Below are positions 13,901 through 28,467 of a stretch of DNA of 64,000 bases, one piece after another. The number at the start of each line of letters is the position of its first letter. Position 1 is the first letter of the stretch. Source of the stretch: Numida meleagris (Eukaryota > Chordata > Aves > Galliformes > Numididae); contig NC_034409.1 of the NCBI RefSeq assembly GCF_002078875.1, forward strand, positions 61,405,874 through 61,469,873, read 5' to 3'. The notes beneath the pieces were generated by a model. It searched no databases. It was not told the origin of the DNA and was given only the letters and a program-made list of their open reading frames with translations. The position numbers were made by a program, and so were the translations under genes.

Positions 13901-16900
13901 ATCTCCTTTTTGTTCTTCTATCCATTCCCTTGATTCCTAGAGTGGTGTGCAAGGTTAGACAGGACAGTATTAAAGCATTTCTTTTCTATTTGGGTGTTTT
14001 CTTCACAGATGAAAACATCCAATAAAGATTTTTGTGATGAAAATCCTTGACTGTGCTTCCAAAACAGCATGTGAGCCTAGCATCTATCACTATCAGAGTA
14101 CATCTAGCAGGAATTTGAATGCCTTCCTTTCTGGTAGGTTGTGCTACATCTCCTGATTTGTGGAGGTATCCAGGTTCCTCTTCATGCTTTCCTGACAGTT
14201 ATTGCTTGAACTCATTCAGGGGGATACTACATTGCCTCTTAAAGGTCACAGAAAGCTCTTTTGGAACTTGCTGCAATGTGCTGCGTTCTGCTTTGCCCTC
14301 CAAGGTGCTGCTGTCATTTCAGCGGGAGGGTAAGTGCCAGAACATTGAGATCAGTGTTTTTTTATATGTTCTTTCACAGGGACAATGATTACTACAACCA
14401 TATCCTAAATTTATCCTGAAATTCCAGTAACACATTTGATCTGCCTGTCTTCCCAAAACTGCACTCAGCAGAAGAGGCTTGATGTGCCCAGAATAAACAT
14501 TTTCAAGTCTCTTCCTTTGTGAACGTAGCCAATATTTCACGGCAGAGAGCTGGGAAGATAACGTGTGTGGTATCAAAAAGCTGCAGGTTGGAAAAGGCTT
14601 AATTGAGTCTCACTGATTGTTACTTTTATTGTAATTTTATTACAAATAATGGATTTCTGTTTTCTTCCTCCATGCATTTTGAAGAAAATGAGCAAAATTA
14701 TGAAGATGGAAAGGATGGATACCTCCAATTTGGCAAGAAGTTGACTTTATTGTGACAACTTCAAGCGCTAATCTTTCGAGATAGACTTAAAGTGATTGCT
14801 ACCATTGTGGCTTACTGTTGTGCATTGGTAACTCTAAAAAAAGCCAATATACGCTTCCTGTTTCAAGAAGGGAGAGTGACTAAGGGTTTTTCTTCCTTTT
14901 TTTTTTTTTTTTTGGATACAGCAGTGTGCAAATTAAAGTCCTCTGCATTGGCAGATGACGTACCTGGCCAATGTTCTTGTTCCAGCTATCATTTTGGGCC
15001 ACTGGAATTTTGGGCCAGTTGGGTGTGGAAATCTGTAATTATTTCTCATTGTGGCTTAAAATAGGCAATACACGCTCAAATGATTTTTTTGTGGAACTTG
15101 CTTTCTTTTCTCTGAAGAACTGATGGGATGGCAAATGGGAGAAGACACAGTGTTTACAGTTACATATAGGATGGAAAGCAGTCAGAGAGGCATATTTGAG
15201 AGACTGTGAGGAGGTAAAGCAAGAATGGGAGTATTATTGTGACTCAGCCAAATTGGTCCCATCTTCTGAATGAAGTTTCAGCCATTCTGAAACACTGGGA
15301 TGGTGTGCTGGGCGTACAGGATCTCACCATTCTGTGTTTAGCTCCCTCAGCTGACTTTTTCCTTGCAACACTACTATCTAATAAACACAAGAAAAAATAT
15401 AAGCAGCAAATGTTGTCCTGATTTCTGTTGTCCATCCCCTATGCTTTTCCTCCTCCCTACTCCCTATTTCAGCTCCTGGCCATGAAGTGTATGCAGTCGC
15501 ATGCAAACTGCTACCACAGCGGGACATGGCCAGGCTGACAAAGTTTCATCCTGCTCAGGGGCTGAGCAGCTGTGGGCAGCAGCTCTTCTGTGCCATTCGT
15601 TCTGTGCAGTCTTGGTTGAACACTGGGCAAAGACTCCTCTGGCAAGAGCTTTCCATGTGCCGTATTTTCAACACAGCGCTGGCCGTGTGCTGTTTATGAC
15701 ATCCTGGATGTCACATGTTCTGTTATTTGACAAGATCAAGTCCTTTGTGCAGTCTTCTCTCACATTTATGACCATATCTAGTCATTTGCTGCTTTTCTTG
15801 GTCAAGAAAACTTCTTTAAAAAAAACACACAATTTCAGTGCGTTCAGAGTGCTGGTGAGCCTCTGTCTAGGTTTTATGATTCATTCTGGTGAGTTGAGTA
15901 AATCTTGCTTTTCTTCAGCTGGGCAGCTGGGTAGTGGGCTCGTCTTATCTCATCTGGTCAATAGCTCGATTTCTGCAGAGCAATAGCTTTATTAAACTAG
16001 CATAGTTTCAAAACTCCTTTTTCGTGTCATCTAGAGAGAGTATTTAATAAACCACTAAAAATGCCACAAGTCTGGAAAAAATGCCGCTGTGGTCACTAGT
16101 CTGTAGTCATGGGCGTTGGATAGCTCGTGAGATCTTCCAGTGTTGCTTACAGCTGTTGGATGTCACTATGCTGCGTTCCAGATTGGCAGGAAGAATGAAG
16201 TACTGTATTTGCCTGCAGTGAGTTGCTTACAATGTATTGCTGTGGGGGGGGGCAAACAGAAGGTGAAAAGCTTATTGTTTGATATTAAAATTAATTTTTT
16301 GAAATATTATCAATTTATGTATAACAGCCTACCCTGGGATTGTTACAGCAGTCTCCAGGAATCGCAAGGTTGAAATACTCAAAAAGCTTTAAAGATCAGG
16401 GCTACTGTGTATTTTATACCATTACTCGAGAAGAATAGGGTTTATGCGTGCAGATTAAGCTATTCAAAATATTTTGGTTTTCTGTTTGTGGGAGTCGTGC
16501 ACACTTGTATTGATACTTACACTGTAATCTCTCCAAATCACCTAGTATAAAAGAAGGTTTTAAAACTGGGAGGTGATGTGGATAAAGCAGTCAACAGCTT
16601 TTCTGTGCATTGATTTTTCATCTATTCTTCTTTTCTAATCAATCATCAGCTATTTTTCCTTTTTAAAGCATAGTGTTGATGTGTGCTCGTATCTTGGAAA
16701 ATACTACCATGAGATCAAAGGTTCTGTAGCAAAGCACCTTTTATCTTGCATTGATTCCTTGCATCAGCTAATGGAAAGATAAATTTGCTGACCTCCCTAA
16801 TAGAGCTGGCTAATAAGAATATGTTTTCACAGAAGAGCTCCTGTTCTATTAACAAAATGAGTCATATTTCATATGGAAGCTATCGATTTGAAATTAGACA

Positions 16901-17309
16901 CTTCTACGTATGTAAATGTTAATGGTCTCGTTTCCTCAAGTACTCTAATTATTTCTAACTTGTTTCACGGGATGAAAGGTTCGCAAAATCCATGTTCAGC
17001 ACTTAAGCACCTATTCCAACTATTCCATACATACAAGGTTTAGAAGTAATCTATACTATGGCTGAAATAGAGTTCTAGTGTGCTTTATACCCATGCAAAA
17101 CAGCATAAGATAGTCTCTCACAGCTGGCCTGAATCTGGATCAGTCAGATGTTTTTGTGTCGGTGGGTCTTTTTGTTTTCTTCTGTTTTTCTCCAGACACC
17201 TCTTACATTATGATCCATTTTGTCAGCACAGTTTGTGAGAAAGGAAGCTGGTGCTTGCCAAATAAAGGAGACAGGACTTACAATGAATTTTCTTACTACA
17301 ATGAGGAGG

Positions 17310-17646
17310 CTCCTGGGGATTTAGATCAATGTCTTTAAATACCTGAAGGGAGGATGTAAAGAGAGAGAGCCAGGCTCTTTTCAGTGGTGCTTAGTGCCAG
17401 AACAAGAGGCAGTGGACACAAACTGGAACACAGAAGGCTCTGTCTGACCATCAGGATGCACTTCTGTGCTGTGCAGGTGATGGAGCACTGGCACAGGCTG
17501 CTGAGGTTGTGGAGTCTCCTCGGAGATCTTCAAAAGCCACCTAGATGTCGTCCTGGGCCCCCTGCTCTGGGTGTCTGCTTGAGCAGGGATTGGAGTAGAT
17601 GCAGCCAGAGGGCCCTACCCACCTCAACCATCCTGTGATTCTATAA
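17310..17646 (+). mobile_element. CR1 LINE 3' fragment
   Basis: This is a sense-orientation CR1 3' end. It contains the conserved 'atggagcactggcacaggct' and 'gaggttgtggagtctcct' blocks, which encode the end of ORF2 (the [13 protein letters not shown] region). It closes with CATCCTGTGATTCTATA, a diverged form of the terminal ATTCTRTG unit. The upstream part (about 17310-17400) resembles the ORF2 tail but is degraded by stops and indels. It is an old, dead copy in the same orientation as ERC1. Confidence 0.85.
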
Positions 17647-20600
17647 TATATATGAAACTGCAAACGCACAAGGGCTTTGTTTCATTATCAGCATAGGAGC
17701 AAATAATCAAAGCTTGTATTTGTCTATAAATAAAAGATGATATTTAAGGAGTGTAGTACTAACCCAATTCGGATAGTCTCGTGGGAAATTAAACGAGGTT
17801 AAAATCAGTACAGAAAATATCAGTGTTGCTCATTTGTAGAACAAATGTCTTTCTTTTTTTCTTAAGGACAGTTAATTCATACGACAATGGCTTTTTGTTT
17901 AAATAATTGAACACATATATTTTTAAACTTGACTGAATTGATTTTTCCTTCTGCTGTGCAAACATTGGCATACTGTCAAGGCAGCTTCTTGGTAGAACAG
18001 ATTTCTTTTTCCAGTCTTTGTCCTAGTGAAAATCATTGCGGGGATGGAACTAGTTTTATTTATTTATTTTTATTACCACTTTCTCACGGAAATATTTTGT
18101 CTCAGATTTCAGAAATCCCTCAGCTGCAGATGCTGGAAAAGAGAGATGTTCACCCTCTTACATTTTTCCTTAGGTATTCTGTTTCAGCAGTTTTGGAGGT
18201 AGCATACAGGACAAGATGGAATTGATGGGGTTTACATCCTTTTGTTTTACATCAGTCAGTATGATGATAGATTATTTTTCTTGTCTGTCAAAGACAGTTT
18301 CTGGCCCTGAAAAAGCATTTCTTGGGCCCAGACTGTGAGAAAAGGCAATAATGAATCCCAGTGCCCTAATTTTAGCAATCTTGATGGTTTGTTTCTCTTA
18401 CCTTCTGTTGATCCTTTTTTATAGGAAAACTACAACCATGCAAAACCAAGGTGGATAGCTAATGGTTCTCTCTTTACCTTCGTTAGTCATTTGCTTTAGA
18501 TGCCATAATCCTAGCAATGAGAACAAGTACAAGTAAATGTATCCTGGGCAGGGATTTTCTCAGTAGTAACTGACATATTTAGTAGGTGTCTCTTGTATGT
18601 TTGCCAGAGTACTTTACCTGCTAAGCTTCCTGGTGTGTTTGTGCTGTTGTTTGCAGCTTGTTCACTCTTTTTGTCTCCCTTTCCCTTCCCTGACACAGAA
18701 GAATAAAGGAAATTACAAGCCAGGATGGGATGAGCTCTCTTTTCCTTTTGTAGGACAAGGAATTAAAGACTATTATAATCACAGTCACCGGAGGTACTGG
18801 GCAGCCATAAGCAGATGGCAGAAATAAATGTTTGAGACAACTCATCTAGGAATTGTTTTTCTCAGGCCTGTTTTGTTAACCATGCAGTTGCTTTCTCCCA
18901 GACTTTGGATTTAATTTATCTTGGTGTTACGTGGCGAGAAATGGAGTTTGTGGAGAACTGTTGTTAAAGACTTTCTAGATAAAAATGTATTTAAAAACGT
19001 TCTTGTAAAATGGGAAAAATACGTCCATGCTGTTATGCTTCTCCGTACTTCTTTTTTTTGTTAGCCATGTGTTGGTAAGGCATGTGCAGGAAAGGGTAGG
19101 GACAGAACTTGAGACCTAGTTCTCCTGTTTGAATGTATATTCTTGGCTTCTGTAATCATCTTCTATATTAAAAGCACAGAGGAAGCACACAGTTACAGAG
19201 CTAGTTCCCCCTCTCACACCCAAGATTGTAGGCTTCTGAAGCTAAACTTGGGCAGAGTCTTGTAAATCAAGGACTTGATAGCTGGAATTATATTTTCTTC
19301 TGACAGATTGTAGTTTTCTCAATAAATATCTGGTTTCTAGTCCCATACAGTCAAGAACTGAACCCATTTTTCAGAACCTAGAAATTTTTAGCTAGTATGA
19401 TACTAACAGTACTCAGAAAAAATAATCACTTTCTTGGGATGATCTTCACAGAAGCATAAATCTGCTGTGCAGATATCTCTTGATCATGATCACAATTACA
19501 CCTGTGGCTATATAGAACATATTGATGTACCTAGAAAAAAAATGGAATGGAAATTCTGCTGATGTCTACACCTTGCATTTAAGAGATATTTTTACTCATT
19601 CTCCATGAAATAAGATTTTGTGAAAAGCCTTGCATTGTGATTTATTACTAGGGATAGATCAAGAACCTTGTACAACGGCTCATCAGAATCTTCATCATCT
19701 AGTAGTTGCACCATGTTGCTAATGAACTCTTATGCTTTTGGAGGGACATGTATCTTTTTATTGGTGGTTCTGTCATAGTTTAGTAATGCCATTTTTTGAA
19801 GCTGAAGAAGGTGGATTTTGGTCATGTCTGTCATCTCAACCAGGTGTATCAATTTTCCTGCCGTCACAAATCATTGCTTTTTAAAATTATTATTAATTAT
19901 TCTTTTACAATGTATTTACTTCCTACAGAGCAATCATAATCTGCAGAAGTCAGACCTCTGTAGTCTGGACTAACAAGTTTCTTAAAGTATGTAAGAAAAT
20001 AAAATTTCCTTATGTTGATGTCCTCCAACTCCTAGCTGTTAATTCACCTTTCGAGAGTATGGCTTCAGAACCACTTTCATGCACTCAGATTCCAAACACA
20101 GGACACAAACATAATTTTTATGTCTGCCCAATGAGTTTGTAACTGTTTGTCCACTTCCAAGGCACAGTTTTCTTTTCTTATTATCAGTCCCTCTTCGCGT
20201 AGTGCTAGAATATTTGCTTTCCTCTCCAGTGACTCTATGAAACTCATGAAATGGAGGGAAATCTGTTTCTGTTAGTGGTCACACATCCTCCTACAGGTTC
20301 TTTTTGAGGTGTGTTTGTCTAGTGCATTTCAAGACTGAGATACTCTCACAGAAGGTGTATGCATAAGCATCCTTCTGTACCCAATGGAAAGCAAAAAAGA
20401 AAAAAAAAAAAACCAACAAGAGCAGTTAACTGATGCTTCTTAACTTCTTGCTGTCTGTGGCTATGAGCTCTCTGTGGTACCCCGAAGCTTGCTATTCTCC
20501 ATTTAATAATTTATTGAAAAGAGCTCTCATTATAGCTTGCTACTGGGAGTTTTTACCTACCTCAGTGCTATCCACAGTCTGGTTTATATGCAGCCTTCAT

Positions 20601-23600
20601 GAAGACTGGCCCATAGAAGAAATGTTCACTTGTCTTCAGAGAGAGAAGGAGTAGGCAATGCTTCCTGTGCAGATTGTCAAGATGCAAGCTTTTCCCTTTT
20701 TCTTTTGTCCAGTTATTTGACAGTAGGTTTATAACTATATAGATGTTGGCCTCTGGGAAATATAATCTACAGATTTGTCGGAAGAAATGAGGGATGAATT
20801 CTCATCTGTTCCCAGCCACAGCTCTCGATCTTTTTTACTGTAATATCTTCTATGACATATTTCTCCTGTTCCTTGAAAGGAAACACAGGATCTCCTGAGA
20901 AATTCTAAAAAAAAATTGTCCAAATACCAAAATGCCTGCCCTCATGAAAGATATGGGGCACTTAAAACAGTTTCTGCACTGCAGAATCAGTGTCCCAACA
21001 CTCAAAGCATGTAAAATGTAAATGCTAGGAAGATTTGCATGAGAAGAAGCTCTTTGAAGCATGCTAAACTACTAATGTAGTTATACCTTTGGAAATTTAG
21101 ACGCATAGTAGGTGGGGCTAACTGGTAGGACCTCGGATATTTTTCCTTTGAATTCTGTTTTCTACTAGGCCATTGATGGTATCTGCCACAGAGATCAAAT
21201 TGATTCATCCCTTAGGGAGGCAGAGAACTGTCAGAATTACACTTGTTGGCCAAACACTGATAAGCAGTTATTTCAAAGTGTATTAGGTTTTTCTATGCTT
21301 GATTAGAATTTATATTCTTATTGCACAAATGTACTCACAAATTTATTCAAAATAGGCTACGTACATCAGGTATTCTATTGTAACAGCCTATATGCATGCT
21401 TTACTCCTTGAAGATAAAAATAACTTACCTTTTTTTGTAAGAGACGCTTCTTTACCACACGATATGCTCATTTACCTTCATGTTGGCATTTGGCACTGAA
21501 TATCTGACATACTCCATTGCTTTACCTTGCAACCTTTATTATTCGTGTATCTGTACACTTAGTATGAAGTTATTGAATTGCAGGTTTGGTTCTTCTGTGG
21601 CTACAAATTTACTAGTTTGTTTCTGATCTGCTTGCTTTTGGAGTTTAAACTCACTTCTGCTGGTGTGTGCGTGTTGAGTTTTTTGGAACAGACACAAGGG
21701 AAGGAATTAGGCTGCTGCACCCTGGCCCCTTAAACCAAATGAGTCACTTTGTGTGAGTTTAGTTTAGCTGAAAAATGCATTACTGACAACTTAAGCTCTT
21801 TATCTATGGCACTTTTTTATTATCTTGCCCTTCTGCTGTCTCAGAGGTAATGCAATGTATGGTTGTCTTTAAAATACACGTCTGCTTCTTTAACTCTCCC
21901 AGATTAAATCCTATTACAATCATAGCTGTATTTTCTATCTAAGCTAAACATTATAAAAATCACCCATTCATTTCCATTCAAACGAGGATTTTGAAGCCCT
22001 TGATCCACCTTACGGGGAATATGCAGTGTTTCTGGAATCAGCAAGTTCTGTTTCATGCCAGCCCTGCTGGACACCTGACATTAGCCCTTTTTTCAGCTTC
22101 TTTGCGTGGGCTGCAGCTGAATGTCAGCGGGGACTCCCTCAGACAGCCAGGCCTTTGCTTCTACTGTGCATTCAGCAGAATCTATTTCCCAGAAATGCTG
22201 CCAAAACATTAACTCTTTGAGAATGGGAGAGAATGATTTCCCATAGTGACCAAACACTATTCTAGAATTTGGCGTGTGATCGCTTTTGAGCTCTTACAAA
22301 AGTTTGAAATGCCTTCATTGTGAAGAACACTAAAGGAATCGTCATAATGCAAAAGTCCGTGATTGTGCTTGCAGATTTGCTGGCAAGAGAAGTACAGTCG
22401 TGGACTCCTGTAGGTTCTGCCATTTTCTGGTACTGCACATCTGAGGGCAGACCTTACTGAACTGTCCTTCAGACATAAAAGATGTTGTAATTACTGTTTC
22501 TTTCATTCTCAGAGTAGCAGCAATGTAGTCATGATGATCTAAAGATAAAAGTAATGAAGGTTTTGTAGGTGCTACAAGTGCGTCTATTTCAGACTTTGAA
22601 GGGTGTTTATGCCTGTAAGCTTGTCTTTTTTTTTTCCAGCAGTAAACATGGTTGGCTGAATGAAAGAGATTACCTATAAACTGGCATCGTCAAAAACCCA
22701 TTTTTTTGGTCCATTAACACATTACATCTGTCTCTTTGTTTTTCTTTTTTTTCTTCCTCCCTGGGATTTACACAAATATGTGACATAACAAATGCAAACC
22801 TGTCCTATGTCTTTCCAAGCACTTACTGTTTTCTAATGAAGAACAGCTTGATCACTGAGCAGATCTGCAGAAAATTGCCAAATATGTGCACATCATAAAG
22901 CTGTCATTCAGTACAGGATGTCCTGGCTTACAGTTGAAGTAGTCAGGAAATTTTCAGTAGCTAAGTTTGTCAGTAATATTTTTAATGAGAAAAATTATTG
23001 AATTTGCCGATTTCAGCAAAGCTCTTGTTAGGAACAAAATTCTTCCCCCTGGAGTGGAATTTCTGATTAAAAATTAGAAAGGAGTGAGATGAAATCAACC
23101 CTTGAGCAGGAAATAGACTTGCTCAGGGATGCACACTGGAGCGTGGGAGATCCTAAGGGGCATCTGGGCTAATTCAAGGATCTTGAGCTAAGACTCAGCA
23201 TCCTTTTAAGACACTGGGACATGATAGACATACATTCAAGTACCTAAGCCAATCACTAGTCAGACATTTATACAAAGTAGAATCTCTCTCAGTACCTTCT
23301 GCAGGAATGTCTTGTTAGAGATCCATTCAAAACTAGTTTATTGTCTGCTGACCGGAGCTTTGTTTGGGATGCATAAGGGTGGCATGTAAGAATTTGAATC
23401 ATTATCTCCCTTGCTGAAGTTGTTCTAACGCTGTACCACATATGCTTGTGGGACGTATCTGTCCTCCCCCTTCCTTTTCATCACTCCATATTCTCTTGTC
23501 CATTAATATGAGAGACCTCAGTATTCTCCCAATGTAAGAGGATAAAAAAACCCAAGCATATGTATATACATAATATGTATTTCAAGACTTTGTAGAGTTT

Positions 23601-26600
23601 TGTAGGATGTAAAAACGCTCCCCACCACACCGTGACACATTCTTGTGACAGTGCTGTATACTTACATGCATGCCATGGTTCTCCTTGTTCCTGAGAAAGA
23701 CTGGGTTCTCATCTTGCTTTTTGCTTATTGTTCACAGGCATCTCTTGAACATATTGATTTATTTTCTTTTTTGTATTCTAAATATTCAAGTAATTTCACT
23801 GGTTAACCTACTTAGAATTTAAATCCAGGAGATTAAGGAAAACCTAACTACAGAAGTGTTCAGTTCCTACGTGCCCCGCCTCTGTTGCACAACCCGCAGT
23901 TCTAATTTAGGCACTTGGCCTTCTTGAATAAAGAATGGGATGAGTTACATATCTTGTTAAGGTAGTTACAAAGGCAGCGTCTGCAGTATGAATAACCTGA
24001 ACCATGCAATTAAAAACAAGCACACAAATGCTTATTGGAATCTGAAATATCTTAGCTTGGGAGGTCAAGCCCCGTCTTGCAAAGATGAATACAGAAATCT
24101 TTTATTTTAAAAGTATGTCACAATTTCATACTTTTGTTCAAAATCATGCTGGTAGCAATGCTTGCCTCCTTTTGATCTAAAATTTAGGATTAGAATGGAG
24201 GTCTTGGCCATAAAGTATTGACTAAACTCTCTTTTCTGACTGATTGTATTAAAATGCATGTCTCTCACTTCCTTTGGAATGGTAAGATGATGATAAACAT
24301 TTAAATTAATTGGAAGAATTGCACTTCAGGTCTTTCTGCTCTTGTGAGTGCTACCAATTAGAATATGAAACTGTGCTCTCTTTAGTATTTTCTGTCAGGC
24401 CTACTGAATCTTTAAGTATTTCATGCAAAATGGAAAAGTTTCAACATGGAGAGATGAAAAAGAGCTGCCTGCAGCAAGGTTCCCAAACTCAACAGGATAG
24501 CAAGAGGTGTGTTACGTTGCCCTGAGACTGCAACAATGGGATTTTTAGTGAACCAGATATGAGGAACTTCTGTGTCATTGGTTGTGCTCGTACTGTAGGT
24601 TGGAAAGTCATCTAACCAATATGCCAAGGTGTGGGAAATGCAAATTTGAATCCTGCAAGGCAGAGGAGACTGAATCATGTTCTGATGCTTACAGATGTAA
24701 ATTTTGTGCTACTGGATGAAAGGCAACCCCTATCCCTGTGTTAATTAACCATCCTTAAGTTGCCCCACAGAGGTAATAGAGACAGTGTAACACCTTGTAA
24801 AAAATTATGCTTGTACCGTGGATGTTTTAAGATTTACGTTTAAGGTGGTCCTAGAGATGCATAGTACTAAGATGAAAGTACACTGACCAGAAATAGCCTT
24901 ACTACTGAGCTATGCTCACAAAAATACCTTTGTAATTTGCAGATGTAGTTATCTGTAGTGAGGCTTACAGACCAACTTTCATTAGTGGAAAAAACAGTGA
25001 ATCCTCAAGGTCTGAAATAAGAGCAGTAAGCTTCAAGCAAAGCGTAGGTTGAACATAATTGCTTTGACTTTAAATACATTGTCTTTATTAAACTATTTAA
25101 GACTATGATTGGTACCAGCAGAGTAGGATATAACCAAGCTTAATGGTAGTAAAGGTATTTTTAATTTTCTATTTCTAGATGGGATTATTTCACCAGTATT
25201 TTTTAAGTTTGATAGAAGTCTCTGGTAAGGTCTTAGAAATATGATTAGGTAGCTAACGTCACGTGGACTTGGAAAAGATTTTTGCCTTTCTGGGACAGTC
25301 ACTTATTTAAAAGTGAAGCTTGAGAAATGGATGAGATGCTAAGTCTTGTCTGCTCCTTCAGAGGGAAAGGGATGTTTTCTTTGAAAGGATGTGGAAGAAG
25401 GAGCCGTAACATCTGAGAAACTAGTGTATTTATGATGTCAACTAATAAAGAATATTGTTCCATTATTCTGAAAAACATAAAAAAAGTTGGAAAGCAGAGA
25501 AAAGAACTCATTTTGCATACCTCTTTCATGTTGGAAAGGAGTGGGTGTCAGAAGCATAGAATAATTTTCCGTGGCTTATTTTCCCACCACCTTGCACATA
25601 ATGAAGTTTCTTCTCAACTGAGCAGCTCAGAGAACAGTGATAGGAATTGGTAATGTCAATGCTAACCCCTCCTCTCTCTCTACCCCTTTATTTTTCCTTG
25701 AAAACTGCTAGGCCCTTGCCTACCAGTTACGTTGGGTGTTCCTTACCTCTCTTTTCATTGCTTAAGACTGATGGATTCTCATAAGGGCTGTTTGTCACTG
25801 TTACTAAATTTTATTTCACATCCCATTTCTGAATCATATAGTAGATTTTGGTTTTTTGACCCAGGTGTTATAATGGGGGGCTTTCCCAGCTTTAGGGGGA
25901 CATAGTTTTGTGGGTCTGTGAGACATGACATTTGCCTATGTAAGCTAAATTGAGATTTCACAGCAGATCAGATAATTGAAATTCTAATGCAGGAATTTTG
26001 TTGTGGTGATTTAGTCCACTGATGTTTATAAATAACCCAAGTTTGATTCTGAGACGGCACTGAGTAGAGGAAGTAATTTCATTTAGTAGATGATGTGGTT
26101 GCTCAGAAGCAGCTCTTTTCCCACTTGTAAGAAAGGAAACGCTGAAGAGGCAGTATGTGGAGGGGCAGGTGGAAGTGTGTAGGAACTTGTTTGTTAGCTG
26201 CAGAACAACACACAGCTGGGCTCTGGATAAGTGGGGCTTTTCAAAGCCCTGTTCACAAATGGAGTTAACTTGTGTGGAGTTGTAAAGTTGTATCTAGTGA
26301 GGATATCTATTTTTAAGTCTAAGGAAATGAAAGGATGTTTTCTCACTACTGATGTTGTAGTCCTACTGACTTTATAGGCGTTGTATAGGTACAGATAAGG
26401 CAAAACTTTTCACGAGCACAGTAGATTTTCTCTCACAGCTTGATCAACATACGTTAATTAAACAGATTGCAGTAGCTTTGATTGCCTACCTGTGTGCTGG
26501 CATGTTTGCAGAGGTGCCTCAGTTTTTAAGCTTGAAGGTCTACTGACATTCTTACTCTGACTGTGTTTTGGAGAAATGACAAGAAATGTAATTGGAAATC

Positions 26601-28467
26601 TTAATTAAAAAACAACCCCAGAAACAGATTAAAAAGTTTTCCAAATCCAGATTGAATTGTTTCTTTTCTTCTCTTGTGTTACTAATGCCAATTTCAAAAT
26701 AAATGTCAGCACCCACCAATATATAAACTCAACGCATACTTAAGAAGAGTAATCAATTACCTCCTAGCCTAATAAACCTGTGCTTAATTATCACACAGAT
26801 TCTATAACCTATTGTTTTAAGTTAATAATAGCATGACTAGCTGCCAAGTATGCTATTGAAGAAAAGATAATTGTAGCACCTTAAATCATTTGTGAAATTA
26901 CACTTTTAAGCTTATTTCAATTTATGTTGATAACATAAGAAATGGTTCCACTTTTATCTACACCAGCTCCTTGGCTACATATTCCCAACCTTACTTTGTT
27001 CCAGGATCAGCACTGATGTAGTCATACTATCAACTGAATCAGAGAGCTGGCTGAAGGGCCACTTTTCACCTAGGTGAAGTTTTGATCCGGTTCCTAGTGC
27101 TGGCCACTTAAGACAGCTGCACTGTTCCTTTTAATAGCAATGTGGATATAGATGAGCTGATTGTGAAGCAGCATTTTAAGTTTTGAAAGCTCTTCTTAGG
27201 CCAGAAGAAGAACAACTTGATCTTTTGTAAAGAAAATGAGATTTAGCTGCCTTTCCACACAACCAAGCTACACGTTAAAGATTTCTAAAACAGTTTAAAG
27301 CTAGATATGTTTACTGCAAATGATATTTTCTGCCATGTTTTCATAGTATCACAGTGTGTCTTCTGCATTGTTTGAAAAGAGCTTACAATACTAATACTTC
27401 ACTCCTAGTGAATACTGGAAATAACTATTGCAGATGTTGGATTTTTGTAATGTAAATGTAGACCCTGGAGATCAGTCCATCTGACTTGCTCACGCTCAAA
27501 CAGAATTGTAAGCAAGTCTGCCACCTGGGAAGAAATGTGTAAAGATGTATCACTCAGTGGGTATCTCATCTGTGGTTATCAGATCTTTGTTCAGAGTCTT
27601 AGTACTTCTCTCTTACTGACTTAATACTTCTGTCTTACCGAGAAGAATACAAACCTTTATCTAAACATAAAGTAAGGACTTTTTCCTATGCAAGCTGTGC
27701 TTTTCATGTTTTATCTCAGTATATTATACCACCGTATGCAGTCACTGAGATAGGATTTATTGTCTTGCACATCCACAAATTACTGCTGATCATTTGATTG
27801 ATTGCATGTTGCTCTTTGTAAGGCAACGGTTTGTCCTCTACGAAGATCCTCATGCATACAACTGTATGCACCATAGTCAGCATATATCCATTTCTCTGTA
27901 GTCATTTTTCTTTTTGACATGATAAAATCTCATCTGTAAGTCAACTTGGGAAGATCTGTGCTGGGTGTAGTTTTAGTACTAAAGACCTAAGGAGCTTTCA
28001 TGGCTCATTGCATTTTATTAGCTGGTACATATATTTTTATAGCCAAATGTCCCTTTGCTTTGCCAAGACAGTAATTCTCATCTAGATCTTCTTATGCAGA
28101 ATTCTTCTGGAGGATAGGCAAATACTTGGGAACAACAACAAAAAAAAAAAAAAAAGAGAAAAACCTATCAAATTTTGCCTACTGATATTTTCCCATTTGA
28201 AAAGGTGATTTACTCAAGTTGGTGGAAGCGGGAAGGTCGCTTGAGTAGGAGATTTCCATTGTTAAACAACTTCTACCCTGTGTAAAAGAAGGAACTTGAA
28301 ATTTCTATAGAAAACATTTAAAATTCTGCTTTGAAAAAACAACGTTGATTTGCCAGTGTTGCAGTTTTCTCTTTGTTGGTAGTTGGGGAAGACTGAAGTG
28401 GCCTATATTGTTCTCCTTATTTCTTCCGTGGAGGGAATCTTCTGATTTTATGTCTTTATTCTTTTAG

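Larger units (their letters stand above)
1..28467 (+). other. ERC1: ERC1 intron upstream of exon A (3' 28.5 kb)
   Basis: This stretch ends in a pyrimidine-rich acceptor (TTATTCTTTTAG) directly before exon A. I see no exon, RNA gene, CpG-rich promoter or LTR in it. It contains two CR1 fragments (7771-7940 minus, 17310-17646 plus) and homopolymer runs such as T18 at 11534-11551, a T run near 14897-14913 and an A run at 20401-20412. A 12-bp direct repeat (GTTTCTAATGAG) occurs twice at 11689-11712. Open frames here (up to 161 codons at 15501-15986) have no recognisable product and no splice or codon evidence. The low repeat density is typical of bird introns. Confidence 0.85.

Noticed and set aside
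13705..14025. 106-codon plus-strand frame as a small protein gene
   Set aside because: There is no recognisable domain, promoter, splice or codon evidence, and its length is within chance for AT-rich intron.
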